DNA of 64,000 bases from Glacieibacterium arshaanense (GCF_004681125.1 NZ_SIHO01000001.1:817149-881148), one strand, 5' to 3'. Positions 1-8,690 are shown, counted from the stretch's first letter. Notes: generated by a model not told the origin, from the sequence alone. Program-made: numbers and translations.

Positions 1-3000
1 CGAAGCTGTATTTCTTCGGGCGACCGGTGGCGGGGTCGAGCTTGGCGAAGATCGGTGGCGACAGCTGCACCTTGGCCGCGCCGCCGCTGAACTGCGCGTC
101 GAACGCGGCGCGGAAGCGGCCGTCGCTGTACAGGCGGCCGACTTCATATTCGTCCTTGTACGCCATCAGCTTGTACATCGACCGCGCCACGGTTTCGGCG
201 AGCACGTCATTGCCGCTCGCCCGCACGCGCGCCACCAATGTGTTGAAGCGCGCGGCGTAGTTGGCGTCCTGATACGCGGTCAGGTCGGCGATGCGACGCG
301 CGATGATGTCGTCGAGGCTGGTCGCCGGCGGCGGCAGCGCCGGCCCACGCGCGGCGTCAACCATTTCAAGCACCTTCGACGGGCTGTGCGCGAGCAGGCG
401 ACCCAGCGCAAAGGCGCGCTTGTTGAACGGAATCGCCACGCCGTTGAGGTCGATCGCCGCTTCGATGCTTTCGCGCTTCAATGGGATCAACCCCTGCTGC
501 CAGGCAAAGCCCATCAGCAGGATATTGGCGCCAATGGCATCACCCAGCAGCATTGTCGCGATGGTATCGGCGGCGATGAAGCTGGTGGCATTGGGGTTCG
601 ACGCGTTGCGGATGGCCTTTTCGACGGCCTTCGAGCGGAAATCCAAGTCGCGGTTGCGCGCGAAATCGGCAGTCGGCGCAATCTCGCCGTTCGCCACCAC
701 CGCTGTGCGGTTGGGTAACATCAGCGTTTGGCAGGCACGGTCGGCGGCAACCACGGCGTCGCACGCCAGCACCAGGTCGGCGCCGCCGGCGATGATGCGC
801 GGGGACAGCAAGTCTTCGTCATGCTCGGCCAGGCGCACATGGCTGTAAACCGCGCCGCCCTTCTGCGCGAGGCCGGCCATGTCGGCGGTCGTCGCGGCCT
901 TGCCTTCGAGGTAGCCTGCGGTGCCGAGCAGCGCCGACACGGTCAGCACGCCGGTGCCGCCGATGCCGGTGACCATGATGTTGTAGCCGTCGCTGGGCGA
1001 GGCGATCACCGGGTCGGGCACGGCGCTGAGGTCGACGGTGTCGACCGCCTTGGCCTTGCGGACCTCGGCACCCGAAACCGTGACAAAGCTCGGGCAGAAG
1101 CCCTTGAGACAGCTGTAATCCTTGTTGCAGCTCGACTGGTTGATCTTGCGCTTGCGACCGAATTCGGTCTCGACCGGCTCGATGCTGACGCAGTTCGATT
1201 GCACCGAGCAATCGCCGCAGCCTTCGCAGACGGCGCTGTTGATGAAGATGCGCTGGTCGGGGTCGGCCATCAGCTTGCGCTTCCGGCGGCGGCGCTTTTC
1301 GGCGGCGCAGGTCTGATCGAAAATGATGACCGTGCAGCCCGGCGTGTTGCGCATTTCGTCCTGCACCGCGGGCAGCGCCGAACGGTCGTACAGCGGCACG
1401 CCGTCGGGCAGCTTGACGCCGTCATAGCGCGACAGGTCTTCGGTCAGCACGACGACCTTCTTGGCGTGTTCGGCGACCATCTGCGCGGCGATCATCGGCA
1501 CGGTCAGTTCGCCGTCATGCGTCTGGCCGCCGGTCATGGCGACCGCGTCATTGTAGAGGATTTTATAGGTGATGTTGGTCTTCGCGGCGATCGACTGGCG
1601 CACCGCGAGCAGGCCCGAGTGGAAATAGGTGCCGTCGCCAAGGTTGGCGAAGACATGGTTTTCGGTGGTGAACGGCGCTTCGCCAACCCAGGTCACGCCT
1701 TCGCCACCCATCTGCGTGAAGGTTTCGGCGCGGTCCATCCACAGCGCCATGATGTGGCAGCCGATGCCCGCCAACGCGCGCGAGCCTTCGGGCGGCTTGG
1801 TCGAGGTGTTGTGCGGGCAGCCCGAGCAGAAATACGGCGGGCGCTTGATCGGCACATCATACGCGGCGGCCTTGCCGTCCTGGTCGGTAAAGAACGCCAG
1901 CTTCGCGCGGATCGCGTCGGTGTCGTAATATTTCTGGATACGCGCCGCGACGATGTGCGCGATGACGCCGGGCGACAGTTCGTTGTCGGGCGACAGCAGC
2001 CACTCGCCATTCTCGTCATGCTTGCCGACGACGCGCGGGCGCACGGCCTCGCGCCAGTTGTAGAGCTGCCAGCGCAACTGGTGCTCGATGAACTCGCGCT
2101 TTTCCTCGATGACGAGGACTTCTTCGAGGCCTTCGGCAAACGCCCGGATGCCATCGGGCTCGAGCGGCCAGGGCATCCCGACCTTGTAGACGCGCAGGCC
2201 GATCTGCGCCGCGACGCTGGCGTCGATGCCGAGCTCGTCGAGCGCTTCCATCGTGTCGGCATAGGCCTTGCCGGTGGTGACGATGCCGAAACGCGGCTTG
2301 GGCGTGTCCCAGATGACGCGGTCGATCTTGTTGGCCTTGGCGAAGGCGAGCGCGGCAAAGCCCTTGTAGCGTTGCAGGCGGGTGTCTTCCTCGCGCCAGA
2401 TGTCGCCGCCGCGGATGTGGATGCCGCCTTCGGGGAAGTCGAACGGCGGCAGGATGATCGGCTTCCACTCGTTCGCCAGATCGACGGTGGCCGATGTTTC
2501 GACGGTGTCGGCGGTGGCCTTGAAGCCGACCCAGGTGCCGGCAAAGCGGCTCATCGCGAGGCCGAGCAGGCCGTATTCGACGAATTCATGCACCGAGGCC
2601 GGCGCGAGGAACGGTACGAACGCCGCCTGGAAATTATGGTCGGACTGGTGGGGCAGGGTGGAGGACTTGGCGCCATGGTCGTCGCCGACAATCGCCAGCA
2701 CGCCGCCGTGCGGGGAGGTGCCGGCGGCGTTGGCGTGCTTGAGCACGTCCATTGCGCGGTCGAGCCCCGGGCCCTTGCCATACCAGATGCCGAACACGCC
2801 ATCGACGGTGGCGCCGGGGCGCATGCCGACATGCTGCGTGCCCCAGACAGCGGTGGCGCCGAGTTCTTCATTGACGCCGGGCTGGAAGATGATGTTTTCG
2901 GCCGCCAGCAGCTTCTTGGCGCGCCACAGTTCCTGGTCATAGGTGCCGAGCGGCGAGCCGCGATAGCCCGAGATAAAGCCGCCGGTATTGAGCCCCGCCG

Positions 3001-3136
3001 CCTTGTCGCGCGCCCGCTGCACCAGCGGCAACCGCACCAGCGCCTGCACGCCCGACAGGAAAATGCGCCCCTCGGTGTGGGTGTACTTGTCGTCGAGCGA
3101 TACGGGTTTGACCGAAGCAGGCAGGCCGGTGACCAT
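1..3136 (-). CDS. Indolepyruvate ferredoxin oxidoreductase, fused alpha/beta-type (partial, 3' end outside window)
   Basis: Runs leftward off the window; about 1045 codons are visible without a stop, starting at ATG 3136 (MVTGLPASVKPVSLDDKY). The N-terminal part matches the TPP-binding, IorA-like region. Near residue 640 there is a ferredoxin-type cysteine cluster (CEGCGDCSVQSNC) followed by a second Cys group (CNKDYSCLKGFCPSF). The C-terminal part has the IorB-like gamma domain (GIGGTGVLTVSALLG). Known family role: oxidative decarboxylation of aryl-pyruvates to aryl-acetyl-CoA with ferredoxin reduction. The single long fused form is common in alphaproteobacteria. A good sigma70-type promoter lies directly upstream. 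The long opposite-strand frame over it is a GC-rich shadow. Confidence 0.9.
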   Translation of the reverse strand, partial: MVTGLPASVKPVSLDDKYTHTEGRIFLSGVQALVRLPLVQRARDKAAGLNTGGFISGYRGSPLGTYDQELWRAKKLLAAENIIFQPGVNEELGATAVWGTQHVGMRPGATVDGVFGIWYGKGPGLDRAMDVLKHANAAGTSPHGGVLAIVGDDHGAKSSTLPHQSDHNFQAAFVPFLAPASVHEFVEYGLLGLAMSRFAGTWVGFKATADTVETSATVDLANEWKPIILPPFDFPEGGIHIRGGDIWREEDTRLQRYKGFAALAFAKANKIDRVIWDTPKPRFGIVTTGKAYADTMEALDELGIDASVAAQIGLRVYKVGMPWPLEPDGIRAFAEGLEEVLVIEEKREFIEHQLRWQLYNWREAVRPRVVGKHDENGEWLLSPDNELSPGVIAHIVAARIQKYYDTDAIRAKLAFFTDQDGKAAAYDVPIKRPPYFCSGCPHNTSTKPPEGSRALAGIGCHIMALWMDRAETFTQMGGEGVTWVGEAPFTTENHVFANLGDGTYFHSGLLAVRQSIAAKTNITYKILYNDAVAMTGGQTHDGELTVPMIAAQMVAEHAKKVVVLTEDLSRYDGVKLPDGVPLYDRSALPAVQDEMRNTPGCTVIIFDQTCAAEKRRRRKRKLMADPDQRIFINSAVCEGCGDCSVQSNCVSIEPVETEFGRKRKINQSSCNKDYSCLKGFCPSFVTVSGAEVRKAKAVDTVDLSAVPDPVIASPSDGYNIMVTGIGGTGVLTVSALLGTAGYLEGKAATTADMAGLAQKGGAVYSHVRLAEHDEDLLSPRIIAGGADLVLACDAVVAADRACQTLMLPNRTAVVANGEIAPTADFARNRDLDFRSKAVEKAIRNASNPNATSFIAADTIATMLLGDAIGANILLMGFAWQQGLIPLKRESIEAAIDLNGVAIPFNKRAFALGRLLAHSPSKVLEMVDAARGPALPPPATSLDDIIARRIADLTAYQDANYAARFNTLVARVRASGNDVLAETVARSMYKLMAYKDEYEVGRLYSDGRFRAAFDAQFSGGAAKVQLSPPIFAKLDPATGRPKKYSF

Positions 3137-3161
3137 TCGAAATTCCCCTAAATATAGGACA

Positions 3162-3190
3162 GCTATACTGACCTTTAAGCGAACTTGCAA
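3162..3190 (-). promoter_or_regulatory. Predicted sigma70-type promoter of the indolepyruvate oxidoreductase gene
   Basis: Reading leftward: -35 TTGCAA (3185-3190), a 17-bp spacer, and -10 TATAGC (3162-3167), 26 bp before the ATG at 3136. Seen by eye; not tested against a model. Confidence 0.5.
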
Positions 3191-3221
3191 TGGTCACCTT
3201 ACGCCGCTTCGTACCTTGCCG

Positions 3222-4178
3222 CTACAGGCGGAACTGGATGCCCGCCGACAGCGTGTAGTTCGGCACCAGCTGCCAGCCGTTGACTTGCTGGGCGAGCGGC
3301 AGCTGCATGAACAGATAGCCGATGGCGCGTGACCCCAGCTTCACCGCAGCACCTGGCGCGAAATACAGCGACGTGCCGCCGCTGTTGTCGCGGTCGGCCT
3401 CGGCGCCGCTGTCCTTGGCGGCGGTGCGCAGGTTGAACTGGATCTGCGGGGTGATGCCCTGCCAGCCGGTAAAGTGCAGCCCGGCCGAAACCGTTGCGGC
3501 ATTGCCTGGGCGGTAGTCGCGGGTGCTGGTCAGCGCCACCTGGCCGCTGGCCTGCGCGAACCAGTCCCAGCGTCCCGACAGATTGCCGAAGTGATAGAAG
3601 CCGAACAGTGCGTCGGTGGTGCCGCTGCCCGCCTGCAGCCCGCGGTCGAGCGGGGCGCCTGCCTCGCTGCCGCTGTCGAAGGTGTCGCCTGTCGCCCCGG
3701 TCGGCAGCTTGAGCCCGGCGATAACCCCGGTGATGCCGGTGCCGCCGAAGCCCTGCCAGCGCGCCGACAGCCGGACATCGCCCAGCCCCTGTGTCATCGA
3801 CGACGAGCTGCCGACTTCGCCCTCGGCAATCGTGGTGTGCGGCCGGCGCAACAGCGGGATCTGTGCGTTGAAGCCCCAGTCAGTGTTCGGCGCATAGTCG
3901 AGCCCGAGCGTTGCGTAATTGTTGTAGGTCGAAATTTCGACTTCGCGGTCGGTCGGCAGCGCAATCGCGCCGCGATCGATATCGGTGCTTCCAGTGCGCA
4001 GCACCGTCTGCGGCACATAGTCGTAGCGCAGATCGACACGAAAGCCGGGCTGGCCGACGAGACCCTGGTCGATCCAGTCGGAAGTCAGCGTGCAGCCGCA
4101 ACTTGAACACGCCAGCGCCGGGCCTGCGCCAAGCGCAAGCAGGGCAGCCGCAACGCGGCCGCCGGTTGAGAACGTCAT
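3222..4178 (-). CDS. Exported outer-membrane beta-barrel protein (transporter-like)
   Basis: 318 aa. There is a signal peptide (MTFSTGGRVAAALLALGAGPALA), then a Cys-rich start to the mature protein (CSSCGCTLTSDW). The rest alternates short beta-strands and ends in GIQFRL, a terminal phenylalanine/leucine typical of outer-membrane barrels. The fold resembles the MetA-type 'transporter' family often found next to metal or thioredoxin-like genes; the substrate is not known. A clear AGGAG ribosome site lies in front of ATG 4178. It follows the DUF2946 gene in the same direction and is probably co-transcribed with it. Confidence 0.7.
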   Translation of the reverse strand: MTFSTGGRVAAALLALGAGPALACSSCGCTLTSDWIDQGLVGQPGFRVDLRYDYVPQTVLRTGSTDIDRGAIALPTDREVEISTYNNYATLGLDYAPNTDWGFNAQIPLLRRPHTTIAEGEVGSSSSMTQGLGDVRLSARWQGFGGTGITGVIAGLKLPTGATGDTFDSGSEAGAPLDRGLQAGSGTTDALFGFYHFGNLSGRWDWFAQASGQVALTSTRDYRPGNAATVSAGLHFTGWQGITPQIQFNLRTAAKDSGAEADRDNSGGTSLYFAPGAAVKLGSRAIGYLFMQLPLAQQVNGWQLVPNYTLSAGIQFRL

Positions 4179-4230
4179 GGTATATCTCCTGAAAATCTGT
4201 TGGCCGGCGCGCGTGCACGCGCCACGAGCG

Positions 4231-4602
4231 TCAGATTTTCAGCGGTGGCCCGGTCGAGGGTCGTGGCGGCTGCCCGAGCCCGACGCCGAGACGCAGGCCG
4301 GTCGCCAGCAACAGTACCGCAATCGCGGTGAGCAGCGGCAATGGCAGCGCTGGCAGTTCAGGCAGCGGCCCGGCGACACCGAGTCCGGCAAACGCGCAAC
4401 TGCTGCCGCTATCGGTTGCCAGCGGCGCCTTGACCGGATGGCCGGTGGCGTCGGCGGCGACCGTGACCACGCCGTTGCCGGTGCACAGCACCAGCGTGCC
4501 GCCGGCACCGGGCATGAAGCCTGCCGGCACCAGCAGCCGCAACAACAGCGCTGCGGCGGCAAGCCACAACAGCAGCGGGCGGGAGGCAGGACGCGATGTC
4601 AC
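4231..4602 (-). CDS. DUF2946-type small membrane protein
   Basis: About 123 aa from a GTG at 4602. It has an N-terminal membrane segment (LLLWLAAAALLLRLLVPAGFMPG), a short periplasmic part with two cysteines (LVLCTGNG, SSCAFAG), and a C-terminal membrane segment. The GFMPG sequence after the first helix is typical of DUF2946, a family usually near copper or metal genes with no fixed function. An upstream in-frame ATG (4755) would overlap the start of the divergent oxidase gene, so the shorter start is preferred. The start is uncertain. Confidence 0.55.
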   Translation of the reverse strand: MTSRPASRPLLLWLAAAALLLRLLVPAGFMPGAGGTLVLCTGNGVVTVAADATGHPVKAPLATDSGSSCAFAGLGVAGPLPELPALPLPLLTAIAVLLLATGLRLGVGLGQPPRPSTGPPLKI

Positions 4603-4689
4603 GCTGCGGCAACTAGCGCGACATCGCGCGCATGGCCAGTGCCGTTGTGCAGGCCTATTGAGACGCATCGCGACTCGAGGAAAACTCGT

Positions 4690-6090
4690 ATGTTCGACCA
4701 GTTCGCCGCCGTGGATCTTGCGCGGGCGCAGTTCGCCTTCACCGTGACCTTTCACTTCATCTTTCCGTCGTTCAGCATCGGGCTGGCGAGCTACCTTGCG
4801 GTGCTCGAAGCGCGCTGGCTGTGGACGGGGCGCAGCGTCTATCTCGACGTGTTCAAATACTGGCTGAAAATCTTCGCGCTGGTGTTCGGCATGGGCGTCG
4901 TGTCGGGCATCGTCATGGCGTATCAGTTCGGCACCAACTGGTCGGTGTTTTCGGACAAGGCCGGGCCGGTGATCGGGCCACTGATGGCGTATGAAGTGCT
5001 GACCGCCTTTTTTCTGGAGGCCGGCTTTCTCGGTGTCATGCTGTTCGGCATGGAGCGCGTCGGCAAGCGGTTACATTTCCTGGCGACGCTTATGGTCGCC
5101 GTCGGCACGGCGATTTCGGCATTCTGGATCATTTCGGTCAACAGCTGGATGCAGACGCCGCAGGGCTTCGGCATCAATGCCGTGGGGCAGTTCACCCCCG
5201 ATGACTGGCTGGCGATCATCTTCAACCCAAGCATGCCGTACCGGCTCGTCCACACCGTGCTTGCCGCCTATCTGACGACGGCGCTGGTCGTCGGTGGGGT
5301 GGGGGCGTGGCATCTGCTCCACGAAAAAGCCAATGCTAACGGGGCCAACGCCGGTGCCCGCGTCATGTTTTCGATGGCGATGTGGATGATGGTGGTAGTG
5401 GCGCCGTTGCAGATTATCGCCGGCGACGCGCACGGCCTCAACACGCTGCAGCACCAGCCCGCCAAGATCGCGGCGATGGAGGGGCATTTTCGTAGCTGGC
5501 CGCAGGGCGCGCCGCTGCTACTGTTCGGCGTGCCCGACCAGGCCAAGGGCGAAATGCACGACGTCGTCGAGATTCCCAAGCTCGGCTCGATTATCCTGAA
5601 GCATGATCCGAATGCGCCACTCGCCGGGCTGGACGCATTTCCGCGCGATCAATGGCCGCGGGTCGCCATCCTGTTCTGGAGCTTCCGCATCATGGTGGCG
5701 ATCGGCTTCGGCATGGTTTTGCTCGGCGCCTGGAGCCTTTGGGCGCGGTTCAAGGGCCGATTTTACGACGCGCCGTGGCTGCACCGCTTTGCGCTGCTGA
5801 TGTCGCCGATGGGCTTTGTCGCGGTCACCGCAGGCTGGATCACCACCGAGGTCGGGCGCCAGCCGTGGACGGTCTATGGCTTGCTGCGCACCGGTGCCAG
5901 CCATTCACCGCTTGATGCGCCGGCGGTGGCGGCGTCGCTGCTGGCGTTCGTCATGGTCTATTTCGCGATGTTCGGTGCCGGGATCTTCTACATCCTCAAG
6001 CTGATGGCGCGGCCGCCGCACCCGTCAGAATCGGGGCTGAGCCACGACGTGCCGCTGCGCGCCGCCGGCATCACGCCGATCGAAGTCTAG
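4690..6090 (+). CDS. cydA: Cytochrome bd-type (cyanide-insensitive) ubiquinol oxidase subunit I
   Basis: 466 aa from ATG 4690. Multi-helix inner-membrane protein. His22 in FHFIFPSFSIG fits the high-spin haem ligand near the N-terminus, and the GRQPWTVYG motif follows WITTEVG. The protein is much shorter than E. coli CydA (about 520 aa) and lacks the long Q-loop insertion, as in the CIO (CioA) branch. Subunit I binds the haems and oxidises quinol, reducing O2 to water without proton pumping. Forms an operon with subunit II 10 bp downstream. A longer frame beginning at 4090 is only an upstream open extension; residues before 4690 do not resemble the family. Confidence 0.93.
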   Translation: MFDQFAAVDLARAQFAFTVTFHFIFPSFSIGLASYLAVLEARWLWTGRSVYLDVFKYWLKIFALVFGMGVVSGIVMAYQFGTNWSVFSDKAGPVIGPLMAYEVLTAFFLEAGFLGVMLFGMERVGKRLHFLATLMVAVGTAISAFWIISVNSWMQTPQGFGINAVGQFTPDDWLAIIFNPSMPYRLVHTVLAAYLTTALVVGGVGAWHLLHEKANANGANAGARVMFSMAMWMMVVVAPLQIIAGDAHGLNTLQHQPAKIAAMEGHFRSWPQGAPLLLFGVPDQAKGEMHDVVEIPKLGSIILKHDPNAPLAGLDAFPRDQWPRVAILFWSFRIMVAIGFGMVLLGAWSLWARFKGRFYDAPWLHRFALLMSPMGFVAVTAGWITTEVGRQPWTVYGLLRTGASHSPLDAPAVAASLLAFVMVYFAMFGAGIFYILKLMARPPHPSESGLSHDVPLRAAGITPIEV

Positions 6091-6100
6091 GAGGGCAGCG

Positions 6101-7114
6101 ATGGACATCACCGTCATCTGGGCGTTCCTGATCGCCACTGCGGTCTTCCTCTATGTCGTGCTCGACGGCTTCGACCTTGGCGTCGGCATCCTGTTTCCGG
6201 CACTACAGCACGGGCCGCAACGTGACACCGCGATGAACAGCGTCGCGCCGGTGTGGGACGGCAACGAGACCTGGCTGGTACTCGGCGGCGGCGGGCTGTT
6301 TGCAGCGTTCCCGCTCGCCTACGCCATCATCATGCCGGCGCTTTATGCCCCGATCATCGCGATGCTGCTCGGGCTGGTGCTGCGCGGCGTGTCGTTCGAA
6401 TTCCGCTGGCGCGATCCACGCCATGAACGCTTCTGGGACTTCGCCTTTGCCGGTGGCTCGCTGGTTGCGGCGCTGGCACAAGGCATAGCGCTCGGCGCGT
6501 TGCTGCAGGGTATCCCCGTCGCGGGCCGCGCCTATGCCGGCGGCTGGTGGGACTGGCTCAGCCCGTTCAGCCTGCTCACCGGCGTGTCGGTCGCGGCGGG
6601 CTATGCCCTGCTCGGCGCCTGCTGGCTGGTCACCAAGACCGAAGGCGACCTGCGCGACCGCGCACTCGCGCTGGCACGACCACTGGCGCTGGTGACGGTC
6701 GGCGCCATCGTCGCCGTCAGCGCCGCGACGCCGTTCCTGCAATATGCCTATTTCGAACGCTGGCTGCAGGCGCCGGGCATCTTCTACGTCGCGCCGGTGC
6801 CGGTGCTGGTGGCGGTGCTGACAGTGCTGCTGTGGCGCGCGCTCGGGCGGGCGCGCAAATGGGGCGGACACGACACTGCGCCGTTCGTGCTGGCGCTCGG
6901 GCTGTTCGCGCTGACCTTCGTCGGGCTCGGCATCAGCATGTGGCCGTACATTATCCCCGATTCGGTGACGATCTGGCAGGCCGCCACCGAACGCCGCAGC
7001 CAGGTCTTCATGCTCGTCGGCATCGGTATCATGCTGCCGATCATCCTCGCCTATACCGGCTATGCGTATTGGGTGTTCCGCGGCAAGGTGCGGGGAGGCG
7101 GTTATCACAACTGA
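6101..7114 (+). CDS. cydB: Cytochrome bd-type ubiquinol oxidase subunit II
   Basis: 337 aa, start ATG 6101 with GGAGGGCAG upstream. N-terminal MDITVIWAFLIATAVFLYVVLDGFDLGVGILFP is the family signature (DGFDLGVG), followed by multiple membrane helices and GNETWLVLGGGGLFAAFP. Partner of subunit I in the inner membrane. Its 3' end overlaps or abuts a DUF2474 micro-gene, a usual neighbour of CIO operons. Confidence 0.95.
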   Translation: MDITVIWAFLIATAVFLYVVLDGFDLGVGILFPALQHGPQRDTAMNSVAPVWDGNETWLVLGGGGLFAAFPLAYAIIMPALYAPIIAMLLGLVLRGVSFEFRWRDPRHERFWDFAFAGGSLVAALAQGIALGALLQGIPVAGRAYAGGWWDWLSPFSLLTGVSVAAGYALLGACWLVTKTEGDLRDRALALARPLALVTVGAIVAVSAATPFLQYAYFERWLQAPGIFYVAPVPVLVAVLTVLLWRALGRARKWGGHDTAPFVLALGLFALTFVGLGISMWPYIIPDSVTIWQAATERRSQVFMLVGIGIMLPIILAYTGYAYWVFRGKVRGGGYHN

Positions 7115-7220
7115 AACCGGTCCGCTTTGGCGCCGGATGGCGTGGTTTATCGCGCTGTGGCTCGGCGGTGTGCTGAGCGTCGGCGCAGTCGCCTGGGTTA
7201 TTCGCGCGGTGCTGCTCTGA
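7104..7220 (+). CDS. DUF2474-family micro-protein, third gene of the cyanide-insensitive oxidase operon
   Basis: About 38 aa in one frame: ITTETGPLWRRMAWFIALW then LGGVLSVGAVAWVIRAVLL and a stop. One membrane helix; the PLWRRMAWFIALWLGG pattern is that of DUF2474 proteins, found after cydB in CIO operons as CydX-like accessory peptides. No ATG, GTG or TTG precedes the conserved part: the only ATG (7137) would remove the PLWRR segment. A GGGGAGG sequence sits 5 nt before ATC 7104, so initiation at ATC, or at a nearby non-standard codon, is proposed. The reading frame is firm; the start is not. Confidence 0.6.
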   Translation: MTTETGPLWRRMAWFIALWLGGVLSVGAVAWVIRAVLL

Positions 7221-7336
7221 CGGCTGCGCCGGGACACGTATTTCTACTTATTGAAGCCTAATGTGCCCGTTCACATTCTTGTTGGTGCCGGCATGAAACT
7301 CTCAGAAAAGCCGGCGCAATAGAGGGAGTGAACACC

Positions 7337-7708
7337 ATGAAAGCCAGCAACATTCTCGCGGTCTCGGCCGTGCTGGCGATGGGCCTTGTCGCCGCCGCCG
7401 CCGATGCCAAGGAAGGCAAGGTTCAATACAGCAAGCATGTCTTCTCGCCGGCGCGCGGCGTGATCTGCGATACCTATGGCACCGCCTATTGCGCCGATGG
7501 CACCGGCATTTCGATGTCATGGACCGAAAAATACCTCGGCCCCAAGGCGGTTTCGGCGTTCACCAAGATGACCGAAGGCGGTGATTTCGATGGCAGCACC
7601 TTCGTGCTGTCGAACGGCGTCCAGTGCCGCACCGCGGTCAACGCGTGCTTCACGCAAAAGAACGGCAACACCATCAGCGAAGCCATCACGCAGCGCATCT
7701 GGGGCTAA
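7337..7708 (+). CDS. YcgJ-family exported small protein
   Basis: 123 aa. Signal peptide (MKASNILAVSAVLAMGLVAAAADA), then a mature domain with paired cysteines: SPARGVICDTYGTAYCADGTG, then SWTEKYLGPKA and VQCRTAVNACF. The 'S.P.GV.CD...C.DG.G.S...TEKYLG' pattern is that of the YcgJ/Fels-1 prophage-like family, whose function is unknown. ATG 7337 is preferred over GTG 7328 because GAGGGAG lies at proper spacing. Stands alone. Confidence 0.75.
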   Translation: MKASNILAVSAVLAMGLVAAAADAKEGKVQYSKHVFSPARGVICDTYGTAYCADGTGISMSWTEKYLGPKAVSAFTKMTEGGDFDGSTFVLSNGVQCRTAVNACFTQKNGNTISEAITQRIWG

Positions 7709-7791
7709 TGCCCCGACACATCTGCGGCGCACGCCGCAGCGCGGCGCGGCGTCAACTGTTCCGGATCGGGGATGGCTGACGCTGCGCCGTG

Positions 7792-8187
7792 TCAGCGGTC
7801 GCGGGCTTGCGTGCCGAGCCCGGCGGTGATGAACAGCGCGGTCGCGGCGGCAGGCACATCGGCTGTGTGCCATACGCCGGGGTCGTTGATCGCATACTCA
7901 CCCGGGCCCAGCGTCACTTGCCGCGTGCTGCCGTCGGGGAATTCCTGATGCAGCGTCATCGTACCGGTCATGCAGATGACGACCTCGCTGCCCGCCGGGT
8001 GCATCTCCCAGCTCGTCCAGTCTTCGGTGAAGCTGAACATCGTCACCAGCCGGCCCTCGGCGCCGTCTGCGGCATCGTGGCGCGCGCCATAGGCCGCATA
8101 CCAGTCCATGCCGCCGGTAAACACCGGCTCGGCGACGGCGGTGGCGCCGAGTCCGAGGTGCAACGGCTGTTCGAAAATGCTGGGCAT
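7792..8187 (-). CDS. Cupin-domain protein
   Basis: 131 aa single cupin barrel: the first motif region is EMHPAGSEVVICMTGTMTLHQEFPDG and the second GPGEYAINDPGVWHTADV. The motif 1 histidine (MHPAGSE) and motif 2 histidine (WHTAD) could bind a metal. No partner gene shows the substrate. ATG 8187 has GGGAG nine bases upstream; ATG 8193 is the alternative. It is the last host gene before the prophage and is transcribed away from it. Confidence 0.8.
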   Translation of the reverse strand: MPSIFEQPLHLGLGATAVAEPVFTGGMDWYAAYGARHDAADGAEGRLVTMFSFTEDWTSWEMHPAGSEVVICMTGTMTLHQEFPDGSTRQVTLGPGEYAINDPGVWHTADVPAAATALFITAGLGTQARDR

Positions 8188-8275
8188 GGGCATCAACTCC
8201 CGACACTAAGCGGTGCGATGAACGACCATATCGCGGCGCGACGCCAGCGCCAAATGGCACATCGTCGCGCCTGCC

Positions 8276-8303
8276 TTGCGCGCAGGCCCCGCTTTGCTAT
8301 ACA
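8276..8303 (+). promoter_or_regulatory. Native promoter of tRNA-Leu(UAG), stranded at the left prophage end
   Basis: -35 TTGCGC (8276-8281), 16-bp spacer, -10 TATACA (8298-8303), and the tRNA 5' end at 8319. This is the spacing expected of a stable-RNA promoter. After prophage insertion it transcribes only the 5' half of the tRNA and then runs into phage DNA. Confidence 0.6.
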
Positions 8304-8312
8304 GCGCCTCCT

Positions 8313-8361
8313 TTCCCTGCGGGCGTGGCGGAACTGGTAGACGCGGCAGGTTTAGGTCCTG
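8313..8361 (+). repeat. attL: 49-bp direct repeat containing the 5' half of tRNA-Leu(UAG)
   Basis: Identical to 50962-51010. It covers six bases before the tRNA (8313-8318), then the acceptor strand, D-arm, anticodon (TTTAGGT loop) and into the anticodon stem, where homology ends at 8361. The tRNA here (from 8319) is broken: its 3' half is replaced by phage sequence. Reading on in the integrase frame from attL gives EGTDENP and a TAA at 8382-8384, which is the C-terminus int would have in the circular phage. Confidence 0.95.
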
Positions 8362-8471
8362 AGGGAACCGATGAGAATCCATAAGGCTACCGGCTGGGGG
8401 CGCTCGGTGTCTGGGGTAATACCTTCAAGATCACCATCCACGCTTCCCTGAGGCACCTTTAAGCGAACGAT

Positions 8472-8486
8472 AGGCCTAGTAGGCCT
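8472..8486. promoter_or_regulatory. Palindrome AGGCCTA-G-TAGGCCT at the left phage end
   Basis: Perfect 7-bp arms around one base, between the integrase stop in the circular form and the polymerase control region. A 10-bp direct repeat, GAACGATAGG, lies just before it (8466-8475, overlapping) and again at 8511-8520. It could be an operator or an integration arm site. Function not shown. Confidence 0.3.
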
Positions 8487-8518
8487 GATACGCCGTCCAG
8501 TCTAAATGTTGAACGATA

Positions 8519-8550
8519 GGAAGCCCTGGGCCGCAACGCCTGGGGTTTCC
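8519..8550 (+). terminator. Weak stem-loop terminator downstream of attL
   Basis: Stem GGAAGCCC (8519-8526) with GGGGTTTCC (8542-8550), allowing one G-U pair, followed by a poor T-run (CTTATGG). In the integrated state it could stop readthrough from the stranded tRNA promoter; in the circular state it would lie downstream of int. Confidence 0.4.
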
Positions 8551-8636
8551 CTTATGGTGCTTATTGGCTTGAGGACACTCAACCTCGAGGTGCCTGAAGG
8601 TTAACTCAAGTTTACCATCAATTTCGAATTTGAATG

Positions 8637-8688
8637 TTGCCAAACGGACCCTTTGGCCATATTATTATGACATTGGGGAACGTCCCCA
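8637..8688 (+). promoter_or_regulatory. Predicted sigma70-type promoter with an operator-like dyad for the phage RNA polymerase gene
   Basis: -35 TTGCCA (8637-8642), 17-bp spacer, -10 TATTAT (8660-8665): one of the best host-type promoters in the window. A perfect dyad TGGGGA-ACG-TCCCCA (8674-8688) lies at or just after the expected start site, where a bound repressor would block elongation. The phage-type promoter motif begins 3 bp further on. Confidence 0.6.
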
Positions 8689-8690
8689 TG

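Noticed and set aside
728-3151. 807-aa frame on the + strand
   Set aside because: Antisense shadow of the indolepyruvate oxidoreductase gene. The minus-strand translation has domain signatures and cysteine clusters; the + frame is only GC-rich open sequence.
4090-4689. N-terminal extension of cydA to a 666-aa protein
   Set aside because: The extra 200 residues are non-family low-complexity sequence overlapping the divergent genes; ATG 4690 gives the normal N-terminus.
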